Of a stretch of DNA of 64,000 bases, positions 42,751 to 51,603 are shown in pieces; the stretch's first letter is position 1; the number at the start of each line of letters is the position of its first letter. Below the pieces are notes generated by a model that saw nothing but the letters and a program-made list of their open reading frames with translations, did not search any database and had not been told where the DNA came from. A program made the translations under genes and the position numbers. Location of the stretch: the NCBI RefSeq assembly GCF_963678845.1, contig NZ_OY787464.1, positions 1,178,001 through 1,242,000 on the forward strand, read 5' to 3'. The stretch is from an uncultured Bacteroides sp. (lineage in GTDB: Bacteria; Bacteroidota; Bacteroidia; Bacteroidales; Bacteroidaceae).

Positions 42751-44262
42751 ATGAAAAAGATTTTTCTCACACTATGTATTCTCAGTTTATTGGCATACAA
42801 TGCCTATTCTCAAAAAGTCTTGAAAAGTTTTCCATTCAGTATAAATGGTACACTTAAAGAAAATTATGAAGAGTATAAGGCAGGAACTCCCATTCAGTTA
42901 TGCCGTTTTATAAAATTTTCAAAAGATGATAATCCCGGAGAATTCAGTATTGGCATTGTCATTAACAACGCACAGATCGCAATACCTTACGCTCAGTTGG
43001 AAATACTCAACTTAGAGCTGAATGATAATGATTCTTTCTGGGAATACAAAGCCTTACAGAACGACTTGTACACAAGATTAATCGATAAAGGATATCAGTA
43101 TGATCTTCGACGGGATTTAAAAGAAGAATCTACTGACTATATCAGAAAGATGAGTAAAGAGCGCTTGTTGTATGAAGATCCATATATAGAAGATTATGTA
43201 AACTCTATCTTTACTTCTGTAATTTATCAGAAATTTAATGATAAAAGAGATGAAACCTTAAAAGTATACATTCTAAAATCGCCGACTCCGGATAGTTACA
43301 TGCAGCCGGACGGTTCACTGATTATTACTACTGGTCTGCTCTCTGTCTTGGATTCAGAAGAAGAATTAACTGCAATCATTGCATCTGAAGTAGCTCACCA
43401 CGTATTAGACCATGCTGTTATTAACGTAAATAAGCAGATATCCCGTGAAAGAGCTGCAATCTTCTGGGGAAGTGTTGCAGCGGGTGTTTTGCAAGCTGGA
43501 GAAGAATATCTGATGGACAAAAATCAATATTATGTTCCGGGAACGGCCACCGTTGCTGTAGCACTTGTATCAGCAGCTATTGTTGACAAGATGAGCCAAC
43601 GAATGGGAATGACCTACAGCCGTTCGCAGGAAAAGATTGCCGACCGCTGTGCTATGGATTTCTTAAGCATGAAAAAGATGGATCCTTCTGCACTGCCTTC
43701 TGCTCTTAACAAAATAAAGAAATATTTTCTAGATCATAAGGAGAATTATGCTCTATCAAAATATGGAAGTTATGCTGAATTCGACAAACGCATTAACCGT
43801 TTGGGAGAATATCACGAATTTTCAAACCACTCCTACCAAAAAGCTATTTCAGGTGTGAATACATTTAATGCAATTATTCAGATTGATGGCAAGCATTATG
43901 CTGAAGCTGCTGCTCTTGTTCAGAAGAATGTAGACCAGAAAGTGGCCACTGACGGAGATCTTGTAATTCTTGCAAAAGCTAATATGGGAATGTATAACAC
44001 AGAAGAAAAAAATCAGGAGAGTCTTTCACTTATCCAGCAAGCCAAATCAATGTCAGGAACTCCAAATCTGAATACAGATAAACAAGAGATTCTGGCTCTG
44101 CTTCGATTAAAAAAACAGGCAAAAGCAGCCTCTGCTCTTCAGGAATACATTGATCACCTTACCGGTTTCCAGAAACAGACTCATAACACTGACGATGCTA
44201 CATGGGCTTCCAATGAAATAACCTGGGCAAAAGATCTTTTGCAAAGAGTAAATATTATGTAA
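42751..44262 (+). CDS. Secreted M48-like metalloprotease homologue lacking the first zinc histidine
   Basis: The 503-residue protein (counting from the ATG at 42751; one more ATG lies two codons upstream) has a signal peptide ending YSQ. The central domain is M48-like: DGSLIITTGLLSVLDSEEELTAIIASEVAHHVLDHAV, with RSQEKIADRCAMDFL supplying the third ligand Glu. However, the HEXXH motif reads SEVAH: the first zinc His is replaced by Ser (codon TCT at 43384-43386). This suggests a catalytically dead or altered protein. The C-terminal region resembles TPR-like helical repeats, as in BepA-type M48 proteins. Confidence 0.7.
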   Translation: MKKIFLTLCILSLLAYNAYSQKVLKSFPFSINGTLKENYEEYKAGTPIQLCRFIKFSKDDNPGEFSIGIVINNAQIAIPYAQLEILNLELNDNDSFWEYKALQNDLYTRLIDKGYQYDLRRDLKEESTDYIRKMSKERLLYEDPYIEDYVNSIFTSVIYQKFNDKRDETLKVYILKSPTPDSYMQPDGSLIITTGLLSVLDSEEELTAIIASEVAHHVLDHAVINVNKQISRERAAIFWGSVAAGVLQAGEEYLMDKNQYYVPGTATVAVALVSAAIVDKMSQRMGMTYSRSQEKIADRCAMDFLSMKKMDPSALPSALNKIKKYFLDHKENYALSKYGSYAEFDKRINRLGEYHEFSNHSYQKAISGVNTFNAIIQIDGKHYAEAAALVQKNVDQKVATDGDLVILAKANMGMYNTEEKNQESLSLIQQAKSMSGTPNLNTDKQEILALLRLKKQAKAASALQEYIDHLTGFQKQTHNTDDATWASNEITWAKDLLQRVNIM

Positions 44263-44286
44263 TAAGAAGCTATTTTATAACCTTTA

Positions 44287-44336
44287 TAAAAAAAAGAGTC
44301 TGCATGTTTCAATAACAAACAGACTCTCTTTTTTTA
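44287..44336. terminator. Bidirectional terminator between convergent genes
   Basis: AGAGTCTG at 44295-44302 pairs with CAGACTCT at 44320-44327, with AAAAAAAA on one side and TTTTTTT on the other. It can terminate both the M48-like gene and the ABC gene. Confidence 0.9.
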
Positions 44337-44357
44337 TTTGTACAATAAAAGCTTTAC

Positions 44358-45809
44358 CTACTTATTTCTAATAAGTGTAATTCGTTGGTCAATTGTTTTC
44401 GGCAACTCATTTTCATAGTGAGTTACATATATAATTGTTTTATCTTTCCTTTCACTAAAAGCCTCAACAATGGCCTTTACCCTTCTACGATTAAAAGTGT
44501 CCAGACCGTGAAGTGGTTCATCCAGAATAAGAAGTTCCGGATCCTTCACAAAAGCGCGGGCCAGAAGAACTAAACGTTGTTCACCGGATGATATTTGCAG
44601 AAACGGACGATCTTTCAGATCAAGAATACCAAATACATCCATCCACCATTCACAGATTGACATCTGCTCGGGTCGTGGTTTCTTATAAAGTCCAATTGAA
44701 TCGTGCAATCCGGAAGCAACAATATCTATCGTCGGCAGATTTTTAAGATAAGCACGGTGCATCTCAGGAGAGACGTAGCCAATATGCTTCTTTATCTCCC
44801 AGATACTTTCACCCGACCCGCGTTTCCTACCGAAAAGACTGATATCACAAGCATAGGACTGCGGATTATCTGCACAGACCAAACTAAGCAAGGTAGACTT
44901 TCCCGCTCCATTCTCACCAGATAGAGCCCACTTTTGTCCGCGAAGAATGCTCCAATCCAGTTCTTTCAGAATGGTACGGTCACCATAGCGGATAGATACT
45001 TTATTAAGTTTAACCACCTCTTCCGAATCGAAAAGATTATCACCGTATCCCAGATCAACAATGCCTTGCTTCTTTTCCTCAGACAGTACAGGAGTTGTGC
45101 TGGGTTTATACTCATTAAAATACTCTTCACGAGTAACCTTCTTTCCACAAGTGCGATTTTTAATTGACAATACATGAGTAATAAAATCGGGAATATCATC
45201 GAACATAGAGAGTACAAGAATAATTTGAAGCGAAGATTTTGAAGTGAGTCTTTGCAACACATCATGTAATAAATCACGAGTCTTGGCATCCAATCCGATA
45301 AACGGATTGTCCATCACCAGAACACGTGGATTAGTTAGCAATGTTTTCGTTAACTGAAATTTACGAAGTTCTCCACTGGAAAGAAGAATCAGTTTCTTAT
45401 CCAACATTGGTTCAATGGCAAAGAGTTCAAAAAGCTCATCACGCAGCTGAGTATCGGAGACTTCTCCTAAACCATCTTTTACCACCAGAGCATCATCCTG
45501 ATCGTGCGCATTCCACCTTTGCTGGTAATAGTAATTGGCATCGGCAGCACCGTACGTATCACGGAAAGCAATGTATTTTATATTATCATAAGCTGTATTT
45601 GTAACGGATGGAGAGAAATCGTATTCCAGAGTACCCTCTTTCAATGGATATTTACCCAACAAAGTATCTACCAGTAAACTCTTCCCACTTGCGTTGGGAC
45701 CAACGATTGCCAAGTGTTCCCCAGCTTCCAGATTCATAGTCAAAGGGTGAGTAAAACGATACGCTTCATTACGGGCAACTCCCCCTTCCAAACGAATAAT
45801 TGATTGCAT
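44358..45809 (-). CDS. Soluble tandem ABC ATPase (ModF-like)
   Basis: The 483-residue protein has two ABC ATPase domains. The first has Walker A VGPNASGKSLL, signature LLSSGELRKFQLTKTLLT and Walker B VLVMDNPFIGLD. The second has Walker A SGENGAGKSTLL, signature ISSGEQRLVLLARAFVK and Walker B LLILDEPLHGLD. There are no membrane segments. The arrangement matches the ModF/PhrA-like group of soluble tandem ATPases, whose role is not established; ModF sits with molybdate uptake in some bacteria. No permease is encoded nearby. It converges with the M48-like gene across a shared terminator. Confidence 0.88.
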   Translation of the reverse strand: MQSIIRLEGGVARNEAYRFTHPLTMNLEAGEHLAIVGPNASGKSLLVDTLLGKYPLKEGTLEYDFSPSVTNTAYDNIKYIAFRDTYGAADANYYYQQRWNAHDQDDALVVKDGLGEVSDTQLRDELFELFAIEPMLDKKLILLSSGELRKFQLTKTLLTNPRVLVMDNPFIGLDAKTRDLLHDVLQRLTSKSSLQIILVLSMFDDIPDFITHVLSIKNRTCGKKVTREEYFNEYKPSTTPVLSEEKKQGIVDLGYGDNLFDSEEVVKLNKVSIRYGDRTILKELDWSILRGQKWALSGENGAGKSTLLSLVCADNPQSYACDISLFGRKRGSGESIWEIKKHIGYVSPEMHRAYLKNLPTIDIVASGLHDSIGLYKKPRPEQMSICEWWMDVFGILDLKDRPFLQISSGEQRLVLLARAFVKDPELLILDEPLHGLDTFNRRRVKAIVEAFSERKDKTIIYVTHYENELPKTIDQRITLIRNK

Positions 45810-45991
45810 TTTGATTCTTTTTATTCCAAAAACAGTGCAAAAATAGTGTTTTATTCTTCAAATAATATAAATATTGTCAGATAATAAAAGAAAGAAAATA
45901 TTTACTTACAGATTTAGTATATTCATTTCTTTTTTATGTACGTTTGTATTATGGCATTTATTTATATTACAATCATTATTAATATAGAGTT

Positions 45992-48900
45992 ATGATTAAA
46001 AGATTCTTTCTAGGCGTACTTGCTCTTTCGGCTATATTGACTGTTAGCGCAGACGAAAGCAGACTGCTGCGATTTCCCAACATTCATGGTGATAATATAG
46101 TTTTCTCCTATGCAGGAGATCTTTATTCCGTGAACAAACAGGGAGGAACAGCGCGTAAATTAACTTCGAACATCGGTTATGAGATGTTCCCACATTTCTC
46201 ACCGGACGGTAAACATATTGCTTTTACCGGACAATATGATGGAAATACGGAAGTGTTTGTAATGCCTGCGGAAGGTGGAGAGCCTAGGCGACTCACATAC
46301 ACGGCAACTTTAGGTCGTGATGATCTTGGCGACCGAATGGGGCCCAATAACATTGTGATGGACTGGACACGCGATGGAAAGAGTGTTTTGTTCCGTACCC
46401 GTCAGAATACGTTCAATGACTTTACCGGTCAATTGCTCACTGTTCCCATTGACGGAGGCGTTCCTACAGAAATTCCTTTGAAGAACGGAGGATTCTCAAC
46501 TTATTCACCGGATGGAAAACAATTGGCCTACAACTATGTGTTCCGCGAATTCCGTACTTGGAAAAGGTATCAGGGAGGAATGGCCGATGATATACGCATC
46601 TTCGATTTTAAGACCAAAGAATCAAAGAAGATCACTAACCATGTAAGACAGGACGTTTTCCCTATGTGGAACCAGAATGGAGATGAGATTTATTTCCTTT
46701 CCGACCGCGATGACGTGATGAACCTTTACGTTTATCAGCTTTCCACTCAGCAAACCAAACAGCTTACCTTTTACAAGGACTATGATATTAAGTTCCCAAG
46801 CATCGGCGGTGATCAGATTGTATACGAATATGGCGGTTATATCTACCGTTTCGATACAAAAAGTAAAACTGCAAGCAAAGTTACAGTCGAGATTAATAAC
46901 GATCACGAATATTCTCGTCCGGAATGGAAGGATGTTAGTGCTCAGATTTCTTCTTACAGTGTAGCGCCTAATGGCGAACGGGTACTTCTTACAGCTCGTG
47001 GAGATGTCTTTTCTCTGCCAGGAAAAGAAGGGATCACATATAATCTCACTAACTCATCGGATGCAAATGATCAGAATGCACTTTGGTCTCCCGATGGCAA
47101 ACAGCTTTCATACGTATCTGATAAAGATGGTGAATTCCGCATATACGTGCGCAATGCAGCTACCGGTGAAGAGAAAATTGTGACCAAAGATATAAAGACC
47201 TACATCATAGACTATTCATGGTCGCCTAATTCGCAGAAGATTCTTTGGAGTGATAAAAGAAATACACTCAACATTACCGATCGAACTACAGGAAAAACTA
47301 CTTTAGTGGAAGAATCGAGAGTGGGACTCATTGATGAATTTAATTGGTCGCCCGACAGTCGCTTCATTACTTATGCCCGTCCGGAAAAGGCGATGAACAA
47401 CGTTATTGTTTACGATGTGACAGATGGTGAGAAACACGTCATTACTGACGGATGGTACAATTCCGGTACGCCTAACTTTAGTTCGGATGGTAAATATCTT
47501 GTATTCCAGTCGGCACGTACATTCAATCCCACTTATAGCGAAACGGAATGGAACCACGTGTATAACAACATGTGTAAGGTCTACATTCTCCCAATAAAGT
47601 CGGATGCCAAGATTCCTTTTACACCTGTGAATGACATGATTGGCCAGACAGCTCCACCCAAAGAGGAAACTCCTAAGAAAGTGGATAAAGAGAAAAAAGG
47701 ATCTGAAAAGAATGCTGACATTATAAGTTACAGTTTCCAGGATGCCATTGAATTACCTATTCAGGCAGGCTATTACCGTAACCTTCACATGGTAGGACAA
47801 AAGGTATATTATAACCGTGGAGGAAGTACTTTTGTTTACGATCTTGAGAAAAAAGCCGAGACTGATTTAGGTGCTAACATTGTTTTTGGTAATGGATATA
47901 AAAAAGCACTAGCCATAAAAGAGCAGAAAATGCAGGTTATTGATGTTCCAACAGCAGCCGTAAACATCAACGAGCCTATCAATCTGGGAGACATAAGGAA
48001 ACTGATAGATTATCATCAGGAATGGATGCAGATCTACAACGAAAGCTGGAGACAGATGCGCGATTTCTTCTATGCACCCAATATGCACGGTGTGGATTGG
48101 AACAAGGTTTATGAGAAATACAAAGCTCTGATTCCTTATGTGAATCACCGTACCGACCTCACCTATATCATTGGTGAGATGATTGGCGAACTAAGCATTG
48201 GTCACTCATATTCACAAAATGGCGAGCACCCCACTCCTACCCGTATTCAAATGGGTCTGCTGGGAGCTAACTTCACCAAAGATGCATCTGGTTACTTCAA
48301 GGTTGAATCCATTACTGCAGGAGCCAACTGGGATAAATCAACCCGCTCTCCGCTCACCATGCCGGGAGTTAACGTGAAGAAGGGCGATTACATTATTGCT
48401 ATCAACGAACATTCACTGAAAGATGTTAAGGACCCTCAGGAACTACTGATTGGATTAGCCGGAAAAACTACAGAACTTACTGTAAACGCCATTCCTTCTG
48501 AAAAGGGAGCCCGCACCGTTCTGGTAACTCCGCTGGCTGATGTAGCAAAACTGAATTATTATAACTGGATACAAGAGAACACCCGCAAGGTGAATGAAGC
48601 AACCAACGGAGAAGTGGGCTACATCCATATTCCTGATATGGGAGTTGACGGACTAAATGAGTTTGTGAAACACTACTATCCGCAACTGATGAAAAAAGCA
48701 CTTATTATTGACGATCGTGGCAATGGTGGTGGTAACGTATCGCCAATGATTATTGAGAGACTGATGCGCGTTCCAACTTTCTTCACCATGCATGCCGGAC
48801 AAAAAGAAGGCTCCGTAAATCCGGTTGGTACATTTATGGGCCCCAAAGTATTACTAATAAATGAATATTCAGCTTCTGACGGCGACCTATTCCCCTACCG

Positions 48901-49228
48901 TTTTAAATACAACAAGCTGGGAACAGTGATTGGTAAGCGCACCTGGGGAGGTGTAGTTGGTTACAGTGGCACAGTTCCCGTTGTGGATGGCGGTTCCATT
49001 GTAACTCCGTCTTATGCTCCTTATGCTGCCGACGGCAGTGGATTTATCATTGAAGGTCGAGGCGTAGAGCCAAATATTGAAATTGAAAACGATCCGTATA
49101 AGGAATATATGGGAGAAGATCAGCAGTTGAGCAAAGCAATTGAGGTTGCATTGGATAAGCTGAAAACGGAAAAGCAGGAGATTCCGGCAATTCCGGCATT
49201 CCCCGATAAGAGTCAAAGAAATAAATAA
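45992..49228 (+). CDS. Tricorn-type secreted S41 protease
   Basis: The 1,078-residue protein has a signal peptide (1-20, ending VSA). Two TolB/tricorn-like beta-propeller blocks with repeated FSPDGKHIAF, YSPDGKQLAY, WSPDGKQLSY and WSPNSQKILW motifs occupy about 25-560. A C1-like helical domain, a PDZ domain (near 760-840) and an S41 catalytic domain follow, with NEYSASDGDLFPYRFKYNKLGTVIGKRTWGG carrying the nucleophile Ser near 960. The family degrades peptides into small pieces. Here it is periplasmic or surface-exposed rather than cytosolic as in archaea. It has its own terminator at 49248. Confidence 0.92.
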   Translation: MIKRFFLGVLALSAILTVSADESRLLRFPNIHGDNIVFSYAGDLYSVNKQGGTARKLTSNIGYEMFPHFSPDGKHIAFTGQYDGNTEVFVMPAEGGEPRRLTYTATLGRDDLGDRMGPNNIVMDWTRDGKSVLFRTRQNTFNDFTGQLLTVPIDGGVPTEIPLKNGGFSTYSPDGKQLAYNYVFREFRTWKRYQGGMADDIRIFDFKTKESKKITNHVRQDVFPMWNQNGDEIYFLSDRDDVMNLYVYQLSTQQTKQLTFYKDYDIKFPSIGGDQIVYEYGGYIYRFDTKSKTASKVTVEINNDHEYSRPEWKDVSAQISSYSVAPNGERVLLTARGDVFSLPGKEGITYNLTNSSDANDQNALWSPDGKQLSYVSDKDGEFRIYVRNAATGEEKIVTKDIKTYIIDYSWSPNSQKILWSDKRNTLNITDRTTGKTTLVEESRVGLIDEFNWSPDSRFITYARPEKAMNNVIVYDVTDGEKHVITDGWYNSGTPNFSSDGKYLVFQSARTFNPTYSETEWNHVYNNMCKVYILPIKSDAKIPFTPVNDMIGQTAPPKEETPKKVDKEKKGSEKNADIISYSFQDAIELPIQAGYYRNLHMVGQKVYYNRGGSTFVYDLEKKAETDLGANIVFGNGYKKALAIKEQKMQVIDVPTAAVNINEPINLGDIRKLIDYHQEWMQIYNESWRQMRDFFYAPNMHGVDWNKVYEKYKALIPYVNHRTDLTYIIGEMIGELSIGHSYSQNGEHPTPTRIQMGLLGANFTKDASGYFKVESITAGANWDKSTRSPLTMPGVNVKKGDYIIAINEHSLKDVKDPQELLIGLAGKTTELTVNAIPSEKGARTVLVTPLADVAKLNYYNWIQENTRKVNEATNGEVGYIHIPDMGVDGLNEFVKHYYPQLMKKALIIDDRGNGGGNVSPMIIERLMRVPTFFTMHAGQKEGSVNPVGTFMGPKVLLINEYSASDGDLFPYRFKYNKLGTVIGKRTWGGVVGYSGTVPVVDGGSIVTPSYAPYAADGSGFIIEGRGVEPNIEIENDPYKEYMGEDQQLSKAIEVALDKLKTEKQEIPAIPAFPDKSQRNK

Positions 49229-49247
49229 TACCTAGTTTGATTTGTTG

Positions 49248-49288
49248 AACAGGCGGTGACGGAGTTTATCTGTTATCGCCTGTTTTTT
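49248..49288 (+). terminator. Rho-independent terminator of the tricorn-type protease gene
   Basis: AACAGGCGGTGAC pairs with GTTATCGCCTGTT and is followed by TTTTT. It lies 20 bp past the stop codon. Confidence 0.88.
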
Positions 49289-49301
49289 ATTCATTTATTT
49301 A

Positions 49302-49398
49302 TTGGGCAATCATTACCAATCCATTGGAGAATAAAATAAATCCATTGGAGAATGGTTTTATTTTATTCTCCAATGGATTCTATTTCATCTTCCATTGA
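49302..49398. repeat. Repeat array E: CCATTGGAGAAT words, roughly 22-bp phased
   Basis: Copies of the core ATTGG are centred at 49302 (TTTATTGGGCAAT), 49324 and 49345 (CCATTGGAGAAT), 49373 (inverted, ATTCTCCAATGG) and 49395 (TCCATTGAAT). Spacings are 22, 21, 28 and 22 bp. The first copy is like the TTTATTGG word of array D, and the ATTGGnGAAT core is shared with it. The array lies between the convergent tricorn-type protease and the LytTR regulator, just beyond the protease terminator. Confidence 0.75.
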
Positions 49399-49518
49399 AT
49401 TGTTTTAAGTATCTTTGCAACAAACATCAATCCCCAATTTACCAATGGAAAAAGCAGAAAACAAAATATAAAATCAAAGTTGTTACGGTAGCAGAGGTCA
49501 ATATTGATTAGAATCCAG

Positions 49519-50226
49519 TCAATCGTTCTTTTGAGGATAGAGAGTCTCAATGCTACTCTTATACTTTCTCCCAACAGGCAATTCCTTTCCTGAAATAAGA
49601 ACCGAGGTATTTGATACAGCTTCTATTCGTTTCATTGCCACCAGATAAGAACGATGTATACGAATAAACTGCGAAGAAGGCAGTTTATTCTCCAAAGCAG
49701 AAAGACTACCATAAACAACAATTCTCTTGTCGGGAGTTACAATTTTATAATAGTTGCTAAGGCTGTGGATATATATAATCTCATCAACAGCAATCTTATA
49801 AAGTTTACGCTCAGAGCGGACTGTGATAAACTCATCTTTATCGGAAGCTATCTTATCCCGTTCAAGGTTGATTATTTCTGCAGCTTTAAGAACCGCCTTT
49901 TCAAATCGTTCAAATGAAATAGGTTTCAGGAGATAATCAACAGCATTTACTTCATAGCTTTCTACTGCAAAACGATCAAATGCAGTACAGAAAATTACCT
50001 TTGGAGGATTTTTCTGACTTTTTATCCACTCCATACCATTAATCTTCGGCATCTGAATATCCAGAAAAACTAAATCAACGTTATTCTCCTGCAAAAAATA
50101 GTTCGCTTCAAAAGTATCAGTACAGCGTCCTGCTACCTCGAAACCTTCCAGACGATCGATGTATATTTCAAGAACATCGAGCGCCAGCTCTTCATCATCA
50201 ACTAATAAACAACGTATAGGACTCAT
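49519..50226 (-). CDS. LytTR-family response regulator
   Basis: The 235-residue protein has a receiver domain (about 1-120) with the acidic pair D10/D11 and phospho-acceptor Asp56 (LVFLDIQMP), and a C-terminal LytTR DNA-binding domain (about 135-235, FITVRSERKLYKIAVDEIIYIHSLSNYYKIVTPDKRIVVYGSLSALENKLPSSQFIRIHRSYLVAM). It is the partner of the histidine kinase encoded immediately upstream: its start codon overlaps the kinase stop codon by one base (TAATG). Such pairs often regulate nearby surface or cell-wall genes; the target here is unknown. Confidence 0.94.
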   Translation of the reverse strand: MSPIRCLLVDDEELALDVLEIYIDRLEGFEVAGRCTDTFEANYFLQENNVDLVFLDIQMPKINGMEWIKSQKNPPKVIFCTAFDRFAVESYEVNAVDYLLKPISFERFEKAVLKAAEIINLERDKIASDKDEFITVRSERKLYKIAVDEIIYIHSLSNYYKIVTPDKRIVVYGSLSALENKLPSSQFIRIHRSYLVAMKRIEAVSNTSVLISGKELPVGRKYKSSIETLYPQKND

Positions 50227-51275
50227 TATGACAATTGAATTTTTAAGGAACTAACATAACTTTGATCAATAACCTTTGTGTCAAACACATATCTTCCGGG
50301 ATATAAAATGTCCAGACGATCACGTACATTCTTAATTCCGATGCCCGACGACATATTACTTTCTCTTTTCGCATCCGGATCAAAAGAATTAGAAACCAGT
50401 AAACACACCTCGTCTGCATTTACCGTCAGCTCAATAGAAATCCAGGCACCATTTGTTTCATTGGTCGTTGAATGTTTGAAAGCATTCTCCACAAAAGGGA
50501 ACAATAACAGCGGTGCAATCTGACAGTTCTTAGTCTCCCCTTTCACTTGTAAATCAACAGAAAAGCGGCTACCGTATCTGAGTTTCTCAAGATCAATATA
50601 ATTGCGGATATAATTCAGCTCTTTCTCTACCGGAACACTCTCAGCTGTTGATTCATGAAGCACATAACGCATCAGGTCGGACAGTTTCATTATCATCTCC
50701 GGCGTCTTTTCCGAATGCTTTAAGGCCATTGCATAAAGATCATTCAGCACATTAAAAAAGAAATGTGGCTGAATCTGGCTACGTAAGAACTGTAATTCAG
50801 CCTGAGACTTTTCGTGCGATAAAGAAAGGATACGGTTCTCCTTTTCAAGCGAATAGCTGTAAAGTTTTACAGCAAAAGGAATAATCATCACAGCATTTAT
50901 ACTGATTACATAATGTAAAAGTTCAGTTGTATCAAAGAATGAGATATCCGGATTTCGGAATCCAAGTAAAGGAATGGAAGAGTAATAGACTAATGCTCGC
51001 TGCATTATACTGCCCACCATCATCATCGCTACAAATGCCACAGCAAAGCGGAAGTATTTTCTTTTAAGCAGCAACTCTGGAATAACATAATATAATCCAA
51101 AGTATACAACTCCCATTCTGATTGGTAAAAACACCACTTCATTATAAAAACAGACCCAGTAGTTATTATAGCGCGTTCCCCACGAGAAGGTAAAAAACAA
51201 AACAATGCTCACCCAATATACAGCATGGAAGAATACTTGTTTCCGGTTATTTTGAAGGTTATACATTAAAGGCAT
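50226..51275 (-). CDS. LytS/YehU-type sensor histidine kinase
   Basis: The 349-residue protein has four predicted membrane helices in the first 145 residues. A His_kinase domain follows, with the H-box QIQPHFFFNVLNDL at 167-180 (His171), and a degenerate HATPase domain (PLLLFPFVENAFKHS, then SSGIGIKNVRDRLDILYPG). It autophosphorylates and passes phosphate to the LytTR regulator encoded next. There is no periplasmic sensor domain, so it probably senses within the membrane. A second in-frame ATG three codons inside (51266) could also serve. Confidence 0.93.
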   Translation of the reverse strand: MPLMYNLQNNRKQVFFHAVYWVSIVLFFTFSWGTRYNNYWVCFYNEVVFLPIRMGVVYFGLYYVIPELLLKRKYFRFAVAFVAMMMVGSIMQRALVYYSSIPLLGFRNPDISFFDTTELLHYVISINAVMIIPFAVKLYSYSLEKENRILSLSHEKSQAELQFLRSQIQPHFFFNVLNDLYAMALKHSEKTPEMIMKLSDLMRYVLHESTAESVPVEKELNYIRNYIDLEKLRYGSRFSVDLQVKGETKNCQIAPLLLFPFVENAFKHSTTNETNGAWISIELTVNADEVCLLVSNSFDPDAKRESNMSSGIGIKNVRDRLDILYPGRYVFDTKVIDQSYVSSLKIQLS

Positions 51276-51387
51276 TCTTTATATTAGTTTATGATGCATT
51301 TAATCCAGCTATATGCATCAATCAATTACGTTTAAACACTAAACAAAAATAGTTCTTATTTATTTTATTCACAACACATTATTTAAT

Positions 51388-51420
51388 GCGTTTGCATAAA
51401 AATCCGGGCGTTTACATAAA
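51388..51420 (+). repeat. Two direct copies of GCGTTT[G/A]CATAAA at 20-bp spacing
   Basis: GCGTTTGCATAAA at 51388 and GCGTTTACATAAA at 51408 lie in the divergent spacer between the histidine kinase and the SusA-like gene. An inverted relative, TATATGTAAAAACG, follows within 30 bp. They could be operator sites for the local regulator, since LytTR regulators bind spaced direct repeats. This is a weak inference. Confidence 0.5.
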
Positions 51421-51532
51421 TAATTTTTATATGTAAAAACGATTGATTTCATTTGATCCGAATTCTGAAATTATATCCTTTATCTGTTAACTATGCGAAA
51501 ACATGTTTTTCAACTTGCCTATTGTCATTGTC

Positions 51533-51562
51533 TGTATGAGATTTGCTATAAAGTCTCATACA
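51533..51562. promoter_or_regulatory. Inverted repeat upstream of the SusA-like gene
   Basis: TGTATGAGA at 51533-51541 and TCTCATACA at 51554-51562 are perfect 9-bp arms around a 12-nt loop. The site is 42 bp before the start codon and could be an operator or a leader hairpin. Confidence 0.5.
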
Positions 51563-51603
51563 AACAAAATTATCTAATTATAAAATCTATTTAAATTATT
51601 ACA

